Shown here piece after piece: positions 37,891-49,777 of a DNA stretch of 64,000 nt. Position 1 is the stretch's first letter. Each line of letters opens with the position of its first letter. The position numbers were made by a program, and so were the translations under genes. Origin of the DNA: Punctularia strigosozonata HHB-11173 SS5 (lineage: Eukaryota > Basidiomycota > Agaricomycetes > Corticiales > Punctulariaceae); the NCBI RefSeq assembly GCF_000264995.1, contig NW_006767436.1:1514800-1578799 (forward strand), given 5' to 3'. The notes under the pieces were generated by a model, which worked only from the letters and a program-made list of their open reading frames with translations, ran no database searches and was not told the origin of the DNA.

Positions 37891-38746
37891 ATGCATCTGT
37901 CCCTCAGCTCGTTGTTGCTTGCGCCGGTCGCAGTCTCTGCGCTGGCGACGCCTCTCGCCGTCCAGACCCCACTCAACAGCCTCGAGCCCAAAAAGGTCCC
38001 TGTGACGCTCGGGGTCATGTCCCGATGCCCCGACGCTTTGACCTGTGAGGCTGTCTTCGATAGGGTGCTCACGCAAGTAGGGAACAAGGTGGATCTGAGT
38101 CTGTCGTTCATCGGCACGTAAGTGATAGCTGCGCAGCCGCTCGGAGCGCAGCAGCTAATTGTTCAGATATATCTCAGGCTTAATGCGTCCGAACCCGACT
38201 TCGGAGTGACCTGTATGCACGGTCCGGAGGAGTGCAGGGGCAACGTGCAGGAGCTCTGCGCATCTAAATACGCGCCGCTCGAGAAATGGTGGGACTTCAT
38301 CCACTGCCAAAACTACGAGGGCAGGTACAAAGTGGGGAACCCTGATGTCGCCCTGCGCTGCGCCCGGACGGCGAAGCTTGACCTCGAAAACAGCGGCATC
38401 GGGGAGTGCATCGGCCCGGACGCGAGCGGGACGGGGGAGGAGGGCGTGAGGCTGCTCAAGGAGAGCGTGCAGAACAGCAAGGATTTGGGCATCGAGTGAG
38501 CTCTTTTGGCCTTTGGGCCCGGGGATCGGACGAAGCTGATCTCTGATAGAAAAAGCTGCACCGTTATCATCAACGGCGAGTTCGTATGCATTCGCGACGG
38601 AACATGGAAGCAATGCGAAGTACGTCATGAATTGTCTCCTGACACCCTCGCTGAACGTTCACTCTCAGAACGGCCACGAGCCTGAGGACTTCATCCGCCA
38701 GATCAACAACGAGTACAACAAGATCAACGGCCTTTCTTTCGACTGA
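37891..38746 (+). CDS. GILT-like thiol reductase, secreted
   Basis: Gamma-interferon-inducible lysosomal thiol reductase family; mammalian GILT reduces disulfides in lysosomes, the fungal role is unknown. ATG 37891 starts a signal peptide (MHLSLSSLLLAPVAVSALA). The active-site region reads VMSRCPDALTCEAVF, a CX5C pair instead of the mammalian CXXC. Then TLNASEPDFGVTCMHGPEEC carries the family CxHGxxEC signature, ASKYAPLEKWWDFIHCQNYE follows, and CTVIINGEFVCIRDGTWKQC closes with the conserved end region. It ends NKINGLSFD. Four exons; introns at about 38119-38178, 38499-38550 and 38620-38669. About 230 residues. Confidence 0.85.
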
Positions 38747-38839
38747 AGATCTTCCACTGTAGGCGTCATGGGGTGTATGCTTTGTGCCGTGGACACGCGC
38801 TCGACAACATGGTATTGCACGATCCGCGATTCTATTCGT

Positions 38840-39245
38840 CTAGCCTCCGAGTAGGAGCTCGTATATGATCAATGCTATGTTGAGTATTATCAGAGGTACT
38901 GTTGGTGTCAGTGTACATTAGCTTTGGTAGCATATGCAGTGGTCTAGCAGGCGCACTTCGTAACAGTGTCCGAACTGCGCTTATGAGATTGATGAGGCGC
39001 CCTTTGACGCCGATATCCTGTTGGCCAGCAAGACCTGGCTGGTCATAACCTTGGGCGTAACCTGCTGCTACCGGAGGCTGTTGCACAGTGGACCAGCCAA
39101 CTGGAGGACACGCGGTTCAACGAGCAAGTTCGCTTAAGCGTAACGCGACTCGCTTACTCCGGGCAAGGAAGCGCTCTTCGCTGAGAACGGCTATCGAGTT
39201 GATGAGCAGTACGGAGACATATATGAGCGTCCCGAGATAGAGCAT
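38840..39245 (-). CDS. YOS1: YOS1/IER3IP1 ER-Golgi transport protein
   Basis: Small ER/COPII membrane protein (Yip1-Yif1 complex partner) needed for ER-to-Golgi traffic. ATG 39245 gives MLYLGTLIYVSVLLINSIAV, then LSEERFLARIGW. After an intron comes a Gln/Pro-rich linker. The family motif GVKGRLINLISAVRTLLRIP follows, its last residue formed across an intron, then LIILNIALIIYELLLGG and stop. About 95 residues, three exons. Two membrane helices at the ends, as in yeast Yos1. Divergent from uL22m, about 110 bp. Confidence 0.93.
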
Positions 39246-39356
39246 CGGTGAGGTCGAGAGCAAGGAATGTGCACACCCGAGGACGTGCCCTCTCCGCTGC
39301 AGCACGTAGCGCTCACGTGCGCTTCGCACTCGTTTCTCCTCCCGTCATGCAGACAC

Positions 39357-40356
39357 TCGGACGTGGTGTCCGCAGCGGTACGTCTCCCAGCCACGTCTCC
39401 AGAAGCTAGGCATTGGACTGACGAGAACGTACCAGCAGCTCTTGCGGCGCGCCAGGGTCTGACGGCGCAGCCGACTGCGTCCTCCTCCCGAGTGCAATGG
39501 GATGCCCGGCGAAAGTACGTGCACTCCGAGAGATCCCGGCTTGCGGCATGACTGAACCGAGCACATAGCATCTCATTTCCGAACATACGACCGGTAGAAT
39601 GGATTCGGAAGCGCCTTGAAACGCGCGTAATGGAGGCCCCTTCCGAAGAGGAATTGGCACGCACCCGCAAAGCAGAGGGCGGTGTTTTCGACGACTTGGA
39701 GCCCGACACCGCCGGCGTGTCGAAGGACGGGGAAATTGGCGCAGCGGCCAAGACCGTGCGCATACGTCCGCAGGAGAAACATGACCACGTCAGTACATTG
39801 TCGTCTTGTGCACATCCCGCATCGGACCTAATGCCCCTTCGGACGACCAGCATAAATACTCTACCGCAAACTTCAAGATATCACATCGCAAACTCAACGA
39901 TCTCGGTCGGCAGATCTCTGGCAAACCCATCGACTATGCCATTTTGCAGATGAAGTTCAGCGAGAAGCGAGCGAGCAAGCGCATCAAGAGCATGCTGGTC
40001 GTCGCGAAGAATCACGCGGTCGCCTATAAGGGCTTGGATGAAAAGAAGCTTGTCGTTTGTACGTCTCGCATGGAGTATTGCTCCGCGTACGGCCCGTCTC
40101 ATTCACTGTATTTCCAGCTGAGGCATGGGTGGCCAAGGGCCCGAGAAGCATCAAGCGGGTTGAAATAAAGGGACGAGGGAAACATGGTATCCGTACGCAC
40201 CCTGACTCCAAGCTCAACGTTGTGCTGCGAGAAGGTAAGACGTGGGCGGAGAAGGTCGAGCAGGAGCGGGCTCGCAAGCTGCGTAAGATCGTCTCTGCCG
40301 GCATCACGCGGGAGGACAAGCCTCTGCGCAATCCGGGCGCGATGTGGGCATGGTAG
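39357..40356 (+). CDS. MRPL22: Mitochondrial large-subunit ribosomal protein uL22m
   Basis: Mitochondrial ribosomal protein of the uL22 family, near the exit tunnel. The core is clear: KYSTANFKISHRKLNDLGRQ, ISGKPIDYAILQMKFSEKRA, KRIKSMLVVAKNHAVAYKG, then VSEAWVAKGPRSIKRVEIKG and GKHGIRTHPDSKLNVVLREG, ending PLRNPGAMWAW. An Arg/Glu-rich N-terminal extension (WIRKRLETRVMEAPSEEEL) precedes it. The first exon is uncertain: I propose ATG 39357 (MQTLGRGVRS) with one or two introns before WIRK, which would give a mitochondrial presequence. Stop 40356. Intron at about 39787-39849 before HKYSTANF. Confidence 0.82.
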
Positions 40357-40652
40357 CCCACATACAACGCACCTGTCGTTTGCCATATTAGCCGTTTTGC
40401 GGCGTAATCGAGGTTTTTTTCCCCATATCCTTGGGCGGTGTGAGCTCGATATGATACGACTATATACCCTGCTCTGTCCGTGCAGACAACCAGATACGCT
40501 AAAAGAAACAGGGAGCAGTCCGACCGGTGATTCCTCATGACATCATAATGTAAAGTAAGGAAAGAGGGTACGACACACAAGAGACAGTGGATTGACGACA
40601 GCATAGAGATGACGGAAACAGCTACGATACGCTCGCCTACGGCGGTAAATGT

Positions 40653-43204
40653 TCAGTTCGCGAATGACTTGGGGCGCTCGCCGAGGTCTGACTCCTGGAA
40701 GCGGGCCTTCGGAGGCAGGAACTCCGACGAGGTGGAGACGTTGCGCAGGTGGGAGGGACGGAGGAGCTGCGCCGTTGAGCTGGACGCCGTGGTGGTACCT
40801 GGCAGAGGTGGGACGGTGTCCGTGGTACCCTGAGTGGCGATCGATCCGGTAGAAGGCCGGCCGCGGATGGACTGGGCTGAAGGTGGACGCTCCGACGGCC
40901 CTGAGAGGGGTGATGTGATCGGTTGCGGCGCTACGACGGGCACGCCACCCAGGGGAGACAAGGGAGCTGAAGGAGCACCGCCCGGATGCCCGGTGAACGG
41001 GTTGTTGGACGTGGATGGCATCATGGAATAGGGCCTGGCCATAGACGGAGCCATCGAGTTCGGTCGCGGAGCGGCGCTTGTGCTGGCCATGGAATAGGGT
41101 CGGTCCATGGAGAGCGCGCTCGACTTCGGGCGAGCGAAGCCCTTGAGGGTGTCGCCGTCGTACTTGCCGTATCCGGGAGACGGAGGCGAGAACATAGTAT
41201 CCTCCGAGATCGCCATCGACACAGGCTCGTAGTTGTGCGTGTCGGGTGGCGTGAACGCATCCGGGTGTGAAGGAGGGCCCATGGGCATCGGGCTCATGCG
41301 GCCGGGGTTGGCGCGTTTGCGTGAGAAACGACTGACGCCGCCGCGAGAGCTACGCCGGCGACAGAGGTACACGACGACGGCGATGCAGAGGACGAGCAGC
41401 ACGAGGGCGTTGAGCGCCATGACGGCCGCCATGGCCGGCAAGTACTTGCCGAGCTTGTCGATGATGTCGGCGACATCTGTCGAGATCGAGATGGTGGTGG
41501 AGGCGCTGTTGGCCGTCGAATTGGACGCGTTGTAGGTGATGCCAGTGCGCGCCGTCGTGCCACGGGCCGCGGCGAAGTCCTTCGAAGCCTCATCGGGATC
41601 GACGACCGACAGAAGTTTGACGTACGGGTTACCCATGTACCCGGAAGAGTCGAAGTCACCAAAGTCGTACACGGAATACATAGAGCGCAGGGTGCTATCA
41701 CCCATTAGCCAGTCGCTAGGTGGTCGTCAATGACATTGCTCGAAGGTCTACAAGGGCGAACGACGCACAACTCGCCGGCACCGACCGAGACACCGGATGG
41801 AACGAAGGAGCCAACACATTTCGAGCTATCAGTCGGACTGGTTGGGGTGATATCCAAAGGATGAAGAGGGTATACCACGCCGCTATTGGTGTGGCAATCA
41901 GCATACTACGTAGACTCGTACCAAGAAAAGTACGTGCCCAAATTGGAGCGCCATGTCGATCTCCTGGTTACACGGCACAACCCATTGCCCGAGGCTAGAG
42001 TCGTAGCTCGCACCCTTGATGCTGCCGTATATCGCCTGCACGATATCAGTGGGCGCATAGCTGAAAGATAGCGCGATCAACACCAGTCAAGCAACGATCC
42101 GTGGAGAGTCGCTCACGTATACGAGGTGCCGCTGTCAAGCAACGCAACTGCCCGGTTTGAAGGAGCACCGGACACTGTGGTGGAAACGGAGAGCGTCGTG
42201 TTGCCCACGATTACAGCTTCGAGCAACACATTCCAGCGCTTCGGGTACGCCACTGGCCACGTCGGCAATGCCACACTCTTGTTGACGTCCTCGTAGCCTT
42301 CTTCCACCTCGCCAATGGAGAACATACCCTCTACATCATCTGTCGAGTTGTCCGTAGACCGTTGGAGGGCGAACGCGATGAAATTGGGCTCGGAAGGGTT
42401 GTCAAGGAAGGCGTTGTAAAGGATGGACCGCCCGGTAGAGGCGCCCGTGCCATTGACGAGCGCGTCGATGGTAGAGAGCGACGTGAAACCAAGGCCGAGG
42501 ATGCCATCGGCGCCGTAGGACAACGCCGGGTTGTTGGCTTGAGAGACATCGAGGAACGCCTGTTTGGGAATGGAAATGCCAGCGAACTCGGCGGAAGCGT
42601 AAGAAATGTGACCATACGCCCAACCAATCCCATACTAATCGAACGGTCAGCCGGAAAGCAGGGATCGTGAGAACAACATACCGTGAGGTTGTATGTCGTG
42701 GACGTTTCGGTGGTGTTGGGTAGCGGGGATGAGGAGCCTTTTATCCAGAGGTCGGACGACCCAGTGTCAAGTTGCACAGTGTAATCTGCAGGTACTGTTC
42801 ATCGGTGCCCAGCGCAAGCGATGGTCAGAGGACGTACCCGTCCCACCGAGGGTGACCTGTGCAACGGATCAGCGCAAGTAGGTCGAGACACGGCCAATGC
42901 ACCCACGTTTGCCATATATATGAGATCATGAACCGTGCTGCGAAATGGGGCATTCGCATCAAGGGGGCTCCAAGAACTAGCGCGATACTGACCTGAGGTC
43001 GACGCCGTCGTCGTCGTCCGCGGAGCTGCCGGAGGCGAGGACCTTGTATTTTGACAAGGCGGTGGACGGCTTTGAGACGGACACGGTGCCGAAGCCGCTG
43101 CGCTTGGGAAGTGGCGTGCGGCGAGTCTGTTTGACCGGAATGCGGATAGCGTCCGAGGTAGCTGCGGCGGCGGCAAGGGTGATAGCGAGAAGAGAGAGCT
43201 TCAT
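40653..43204 (-). CDS. Aspartic protease (pepsin family A1) with C-terminal membrane anchor and tail
   Basis: Secretory-pathway aspartyl protease, probably surface anchored. ATG 43204 gives a signal peptide (MKLSLLAITLAAAAATSDA), then a propeptide with a KR site and an acidic patch SADDDDGVDL. First catalytic motif: VQLDTGSSDLW. Flap region: YGIGWAYGHIS, then ADGILGLGF. Second catalytic motif: VALLDSGTSYTYAP. Near the end of the fold, CVGSFVPSGVSVGAGEFDWL and GDSTLRSMYSVYDFGDF. Then a Ser/Thr linker, a membrane helix (LPAMAAVMALNALVLLVLC), a basic stop-transfer CRRRS, and a long Ser/Pro-rich cytosolic tail of about 240 residues ending RPKSFAN. Yapsin-like topology except that the anchor is a helix plus tail and not GPI. 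Six or so introns. Divergent from the transhydrogenase gene (322 bp). Confidence 0.9.
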
Positions 43205-43526
43205 GCTGGGCCAACGGGGACTAAAGAGCGACTGGAAGGAGGGTGCGTGGCCGTCTGTCGGACGGAGGAGGACGAGAGCTGGAGGGCGCCGCCGCAGTGC
43301 TGGCTGGACGATGCGGCGAGCAGCGGCGACACGCCGGCCGTCGCCTCGTCTGTTGTTTCCTGGGGTGTGAGTGTGGCTGTGCGGGCGCCTGTTGCCGGGT
43401 CAAGGCGCGTCCTGTGACCGCCCCGGCTCGTGCACCCGGTCATGCACCTCCAACAATGCCTCGGGACGCCGTCCGCCGCTTCCCCGCGTTCCCCACATCC
43501 CCCCTTTCCCCCTCCCCACCTCCACC
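43205..43526. other. Intergenic region between protease and transhydrogenase genes
   Basis: 322 bp, very GC-rich, with a C-rich pyrimidine run (ccccctttccccctccccacc) just before the transhydrogenase ATG. Pyrimidine-rich leaders near starts are common in basidiomycete promoters. No gene. Confidence 0.5.
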
Positions 43527-45659
43527 ATGGCCGCCAGCAGGAACACCATCGCCCGGCTCATGAATGCAGCCCAGCACTCCATGTGCCCCTGCCACAGCTG
43601 CGCATCCTCAGCAGCGCACACCCACGGGCATGCCATGAGCGCATTGACCCAGATGCGCAAGTATGCAACCCCGGTCGACCATCCCCAGAAAGAGTATGCG
43701 TTCGAAGTCGCCGCTTCCAACTTGCGCTTCGGAGATGGTGCGACGCGTGAGGTCGGCATGGACTTCAAGAATATGAACGCGCGGAAAGTAGGCGATCGAC
43801 GATATGCCCACGTCTCTCAGCTTGTTGATCTTCCACGAAGGTGGGCGTGTTCACAGACCCAAACCTCGCCAAGCTGCGACCGATGCAGACAGTGAGTGGC
43901 CTTGGATATGTGAGACGTTTTAAGGCCTTCCTAACACGCTTTACGTCAGGTCATTCAGTCCCTCGAATCTCAAGATGACCTGCCTTTCGAAGTGTACGAC
44001 AAAGGTACGCAGTCGTGAGCATGGCTGCCCAAGCGTTCCTTGAACATCAAATTGGTAGTCGTCGCGGAGCCAACCGAGGCCAGCTGGCGCGAGGCGATTG
44101 ACTGGGCGCGAAAGCATGACTTCAGTCATTTCCTAGCGTAAATCGTCTTACATTTATATATCCACGATCCATCGCAGCCTGCTAATTGATGGTCTCGCAG
44201 TGTCGGTGGTGGAAGCGTCATCGATACCGCAAAGGCCGCGAACCTGTACGTTGCTCGGAGCACGGGCGAGTATCGCCGCCGGTGGTAGACTGTCGCCGAT
44301 GTCTTCTTTCCTTCTCAGATTTACCGTGTACAAGGACGCGGATCTCTTCGACTTCATTAACGCTCCAGTCGGCAAGGGCTTGCCGGTGACGCAAGCTCTC
44401 AGGCCGCTCATAGCGGGTGAGCCGCCCATGAAATTGACGTCGATCACGACGCGAATAAAGCATGGACTTGCGTCCTTCCAGTGCCCACCACTGCCGGTAC
44501 CGGGTCCGAAACCACTGGTACAGCTATACTTGACATCACTTCGATGTCGTTCAAGACCGGCATTGCGAACCGAGCCCTCAAGCCTACGTTAGGTAAGCCG
44601 GACCTCGAGGCAGTCTTAATAACCATCGTGTTTATATGCACACCGCTATGTCAGGCATAGTGGACACGTACAACACTGAGAGCTGTTCCCGGGAATTGCA
44701 CATCAGTGCCGGTCTCGATGTCTTGTTCCATAGTATGGAAAGCTGGACCGCGATTCCGTACGTGCTCGAACGGCTCGATAAGTCGCTGCAGCGCCTTGAT
44801 TTCATTCAGTTACACCGAGCGTTCGCCACGACCGGAGAACCCGAAGCTTCGTCCGGCCTATCAGGGCAGTAATCCGGTAGCAGACGTATTTTCGCTCTGG
44901 GCACTGAGAACCACTGTAAGCATCCATCACCGCGCGCCTCATTTCACTTGTTTGATCCGTTCGATGGCTCAGGTCGAGAATCTCCCTCGCGTCGCGAGGA
45001 ACCCGGAAGATAAAGAGGCACGACGCCAGATGCTGTGAGTGTGATCGTAACCTCCCGTACTCCGGTACTTATTTGATTTTATCGAGACTCGCCTCTTCGT
45101 TTGCTGGCATCGGCTTCGGAACTGCGGGTGTCCACCTTTGTCATGGAATGAGCTACCCAGTAAGTTTGCGATCGCAGCGTCTTCGGCATTGTATATTCAA
45201 TACTATTTATCAACACAGATTTCAGGGCTTAACAAACAGGGACCGAAGTACAAACATCCTGGATATCAAGTCCCTCACCCAATTATTCCGCACGGTGTTT
45301 CCGTGGCGCTGACGGGTCCGGCCGTCTTCTCGTACATCGCCCCCTCTTCGCCCGACCGTCACCGCGAAGCGCTCGCCATCTTCCTGGGTACGTCCGTCAC
45401 GGACCCTTCTGTCCTCCGTATCCCGGACGGAGAGATTGGTAGCCACCTCTACGAGGCCATTGCACGATTCCTGGATGGGCTGAATGTGCCGAGAGGCTTG
45501 AAAGCGGTAGGTTACACGAACGCGGACGTGGACAGGTTGGTAGATGGAACGATACCGCAGCGCAGGGTGTTGGACTTGGCTCCGGGAGTAGGAGATGTCG
45601 CTGGCGAGGACGGGAGGGAGGCCCTGACGAAGATAATCCAGGCGTCTATGGAATATTAG
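43527..45659 (+). CDS. Hydroxyacid-oxoacid transhydrogenase, mitochondrial (ADHFE1/HOT, iron alcohol dehydrogenase family)
   Basis: Mitochondrial enzyme that couples oxidation of 4-hydroxybutyrate to reduction of 2-oxoglutarate in animals. ATG 43527 opens [19 protein letters not shown], with a short Cys/His cluster CPCHSC...HTHGH, then [13 protein letters not shown] and the domain: [37 protein letters not shown] (nucleotide loop), [18 protein letters not shown], then the iron-site region [20 protein letters not shown], later [20 protein letters not shown] and [20 protein letters not shown]. The His residues for the metal are present. It ends [14 protein letters not shown]. About 500 residues; a dozen short introns. 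Confidence 0.92.
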
Positions 45660-45759
45660 GAATCCGGCCGCCAGAACGCAATGTACCATATCTTGTCAGT
45701 CGAACTGCTTCCGCCCCCCGCGCCCGATGAAATGCTCGTATAGGTGCATCGTGTTACAG

Positions 45760-46579
45760 TCATAGTGCAGATTGTGCCTCATCCCAGTACCTCCGAGCCT
45801 CTGCGTCCGTGAAAGGTGGCTGGAAGTAACGACACCGCGTACGGAAAGCTGACGAAGGTATCACCATCAGATGAATGTTGAACCCCAAGTCGGTGATATA
45901 CTGCACCTTCAATCGCTCGTTTTCGTACTAAAGCGTCGACGTAACGTTCATTACGAACCTGCCTTGCCTAGGGGTAAGATTTCAGCGTCTCCCTCGACAA
46001 CACTAGAGGCTCGACTCACCTTCACTTCCTCAGCATATACAGCTCCTTGCAACTTTCTTTGCAAAGCAGGATCGCTCGTTTCGGATATTATCTGCTTCTT
46101 CTCGTCCATGGATTGGTCAACAACGCCGACACAGTACTCGATTATCTTGCTCCGTCGTTGCCAGTTCTCTACGGTATTGCTTAGTGTGCAATGACTCGAT
46201 CGTTAGACGACCGAAAGCGCACCGACAAGCTCCTTCCAGAAGTACGCGCATGCCTGGTCCTGCACGTCGCCCTTGGCCAAGGTCCCCAAACGATCTCGAT
46301 CTCGAAATTGAGCCTGGGTCCGATTGAGCCGCATCGTAACAGTGTCATCTAGGCGCCGGTATTCCTTGAGTAGCTCTTCTGGATATGAGTTGATGCAACA
46401 CGGTAGGGTCGGCGACAGGCGAACATACCTTTGAACGATGACAGGTCGCCGCATAGTGAGGGCGAGATGCGCACAATCTGAGGTGTGGTTGCAGGACTTT
46501 GTATAGACAAGCTCGCGAGCTCAGACTTTGCAGGCATCGAGCAATTGTGTAGGTCGGGGAGGCCGGGAAACAGATTCAT
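45760..46579 (-). CDS. MIX23/Cid2 (CCDC58) family protein
   Basis: Small coiled-coil protein of the Cid2/MIX23 family; yeast Mix23 is an intermembrane-space protein that supports mitochondrial import. ATG 46579 gives MNLFPGLPDLHNCSMPAKSE; then SPSLCGDLSSFK, after an intron EYRRLDDTVTMRLNRTQAQF, the family hallmark, then ACAYFWKELV, NWQRRSKIIEYCVGVVDQSM, AVYAEEVK, YENERLKVQYITDLGFNIH and FRTRCRYFQPPFTDAEARRY. It ends WDEAQSAL. Six exons. A few Cys (C of ACAYF and EYCVG) fit the disulfide relay view but I cannot verify spacing after splicing. Tail to tail with the transhydrogenase gene (100 bp). Confidence 0.85.
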
Positions 46580-47220
46580 TGCGGAGCGGACTACATATCA
46601 AGTCGTGGCCGAGAAGTGGATGACGTCAGCGTCAGTACCGTGTTCCTTGACTAAGTAATCTCGATCCTACTTAGTCTAGGCCTCTGCACTGAAGTCTGAA
46701 GTGCAGCTACATATGCATGTACTCTACACACTTCATACACAAAGTCGAAGGTTGAGGAGCATGGTTTACCAGTACTGCCACGCTTCTGAATCACCTAGAT
46801 ATCTGAATATCACGATCATCATCAGTAGTAGTGCTTCAGATACTTGGATACTCATACGGGCCAGCATGCAACAAAATCTGGAAGCCTCGAAGTCTTTGAC
46901 GGTGTTCATACGCTCATTAGCAATAATAATATCAATGTCAGTAAGTGATGGCAGAGCTCGCCCGTGCTGTGCTTGATATTGCTAATCCATGTCGGCCTAC
47001 ACGGAAGGGCACAGAATACAGTTAAGCAACCTACATCCTGTTTAGGGTCAATAAGGCCAAGATGCTGCTTCCGAGCGCTCTCAGATGAAGTGGAAAGATG
47101 TGATTCGGACCTGGCACTATAATATCGAGCTGATGCGGTGTTGTACAGTTGAGTATGTTGTGCCACCAAAGGAATATCAGAGCCGCGGTGCTCTAAGCAC
47201 ACCGCACAGGTTTGGCAAGC
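46580..47220. other. Gene-free region between MIX23 start and zinc-finger gene end
   Basis: 641 bp, AT-richer than surroundings. Short open frames only, none with family resemblance. Probably the MIX23 promoter plus 3' UTR of the zinc-finger gene. Confidence 0.45.
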
Positions 47221-48619
47221 TCATCTGCGTCGTTGTTTCAATTTGCGTGGTTTCGGTTTGTGGTCGTGCACAGAGACCATATGCCTGTCAGAAGTAATTT
47301 CTATCAGAGATTGTGTGTTTGAACGATTCACACCAAGACCAACCGATGTCTCCGCGACCCATCATTAAAACGGGCGTCGCAATATTTGCATATCAGTAAC
47401 TTCAGCCCGGTACTATCAAAGCTATCAGTGAGAGCAGCACAAAGGCAGGAGGAGGTTTTACTGAGTTGATACGTGACGCTCAATTGATCCTTTCTGTCGT
47501 TTCGTGGATCAGTGATATGCGAAGGTGAGCTCGATTCAGCGATAATTACTTGAGAAAACGCTGCCTCGCAGTAATTGCATTGGTAGGGTCTGAGATTGAA
47601 GATGGGGTCAGATTCCTTGTCAATGACACCCGAAATTCAACTGACTTATATGCCAGATGTACGGCCTCTATGTGGCGTCGTACCCTATGCTAAGGAGACC
47701 GTTCAGAAAGCCTGTAGGTACGCAGGAGAAGCTGCTGCTCACGTCCTCCCGCGCATCTTCTGAATCCTCGCAGGTGGTACCGTGCTCCGTCACCCACACA
47801 CAATACATTTGGCGCCGTTCACCCGCAGCGTATTTCTTCCAGAGGTCAGGAGTGTCATCTCTGCCGGTACGAACAATGGAATAACCTCGGTCTTCAACAC
47901 TTTCGTGGTCATCCTCATCATCGGAAGTCACCGAAGATGTCTCAGCACCGTCGTGATCCAGCGACGCAGGTGGCGTACCACTGAGATGTTGTGAAAGTGT
48001 CATATGTCCGGGACCGTCGCATGGTCCACGCCTCCAAGAAGCCGTTGCATAATGATGGCCCGGGCCGTCAACGTTCCTGAGCAAGAAAGCTGAGCTTCCA
48101 CGGGACGGGGGCGGAGAGTTGGTACTAAAGTGAAGGAGAAATGAGCTGCCAGTTCCGTATTACATACGACACGGACTTCTCTCTGTAATGGTCATACATA
48201 TGGCGGCAACTGGTGGTGTTGGGTCTGGAGTGGGATGTGTCCATCGTTATCAACGGCGCCGACGACATTTGCGAGGAAGCTTGAAGTCCCGGCCACGCGA
48301 ATCTGGCACTGGGGGCGTCGAATATCCCCAGAGCTTGCAGCGACGGGAGGCGGTCATTGCTGCTCGAGGTCCGGTTTTCGTCCAACGGAGGCAGGCGATA
48401 CTCTCCTTCAACTGCAACCATGGTCCCGGCCGCCGATCCGTCGTTCCCGCGTCCACGTGTGGTGAGGCTGAAATGTAGGTTATCTGAAGGGAGCGCATGT
48501 TCCGTTATAACCGCGTTTGCGTACAAAGAAGTCGCAGAACGCGATTGTGGCGCATGTGGCCATCCGGGTCTCTGATGGACTGAGTGGCCCCTCGTATTAT
48601 CGCCGTCGGTTGTGAACAT
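47221..48619 (-). CDS. C2H2 zinc-finger protein, likely transcription factor
   Basis: Disordered N-terminal half and C-terminal zinc fingers split over small exons. ATG 48619 gives MFTTDGDNTRGHSVHQRPGW; a second long exon has an acidic/Ser stretch (DDEDDHESVEDRGYSIVR) and WKKYAAGERRQMYCVWVTEH. The first finger would use YCVW...GTTC and, after an intron, VRRHIEAVHL. The second starts LRPYQCNYCEAAFSQ. The last reads CKYCDARFNDGSRRHRHMVS with VHDHKPKPRKLKQRRR and stop at 47221. The type (CxW...C, then RPYQC, then HxxxVHxH) resembles fungal regulators with a degenerate first finger. No target or pathway is suggested by sequence. Inner exon edges of the finger region are approximate. Confidence 0.72.
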
Positions 48620-49777
48620 GACGTCGAAGAATCAGTGAAGTGCAGTAGCAGCTCCTTCGTTCAGCTGTGTGGCGCAAGGATCTGTTGGCGGCGTCGACGG
48701 TACGTGTTAAACAGACCGCATGTAAACCAACGGCAGGACGAATCACCGTGAAGTAGTCTCCGATAGACGAGTGTCACCGATGGGTCATCGGCGGGTAGGA
48801 GCAAAGAAGGATAAAGCCAAGCACATCGGTACTAGGTGACGGTCTTTGAGGACAAAGGACAAAGGCTATGGTGGGCTTCCGGAATCTGCGAGGACACCGG
48901 ATCCGGAAGCAGGAATATACTCAGTTCGTGGCCGTCTCTCCCGGTTATACAGCTTCGAATTTCCGCGTGCAGGGTGACAAAGGGAACGAATTTTTGATCA
49001 AAACCTGCCCTATATAGGCTACGGTGGGTCCGTCCTTTGTCTGCATCTCGTCGGAGTTCAGTTTTGATATCGAGGGCACCCACAGATGTGGGAAATACAT
49101 GCTCACCTCGCACTGACGAACTCGTGGTGAATGAGCCTAACGGCACGCAGATTGAAGGCAGGCCGCTGAAATATCCGCCTCTATCACGCTACTGATCCAA
49201 TGAATTGTTCATATATAAGTGATGACTGCGAGGACGTACTGCGATCGGCTGAAGAAGACCTCAATGATACACGACGGGTGTCTGTGTCAAGTTAACGCAC
49301 GCGAGGAAGCGATCCATGTGGCGTACGGACAGGCGCCTAAGTGATAGGGGATACGTCCTATGCGAGAACAATAGGCCAGATAGCCAGCGAAGTTGCATTA
49401 TGTTGCCCGTGCGGAAGGGGCTTTCCGGCACGTTTTCATGTGGAATGCTGTGAACTGACTAGAAACCAGAATCAGAACGTTATAGCTCGGCGGAATCTGT
49501 TCGTATATCTGTACATATCCAGATAGATGCATGTCCAGCGCGCAATGAAGTAGGAGTTCGTACCAAGGGTCCTGGGTGGCCTGACAAATGTCCGTAGCGC
49601 CAGCAAGCCCTGATGCGACATTGAACATTACAGTATTTCTGTCTGCGACGAAAAATCGATACAAATAAATACCGAAAAGTGGTACAATGTACGGAAAAGA
49701 CGTCAAAATCCGCACAACCTGTGCAAGTTCGCAATCAGAGGCGACCAGAACTAGAAGAGAAAGAGCGCACACAATAT
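48620..49777. other. Gene-free region, two unsupported frames
   Basis: 1,158 bp. Open frames at 48832-49146 (-) and 49398-49772 (-) have no family resemblance; the second starts with GTG and has a hydrophobic stretch that could be a chance TM or a 3' UTR read. Probably the long promoter of the zinc-finger gene and the 3' UTR of the next minus-strand gene. Confidence 0.4.

Noticed and set aside
49398-49772. Hydrophobic minus-strand frame
   Set aside because: Starts with GTG, no family, and sits downstream of a clear stop of the preceding gene; more likely UTR.
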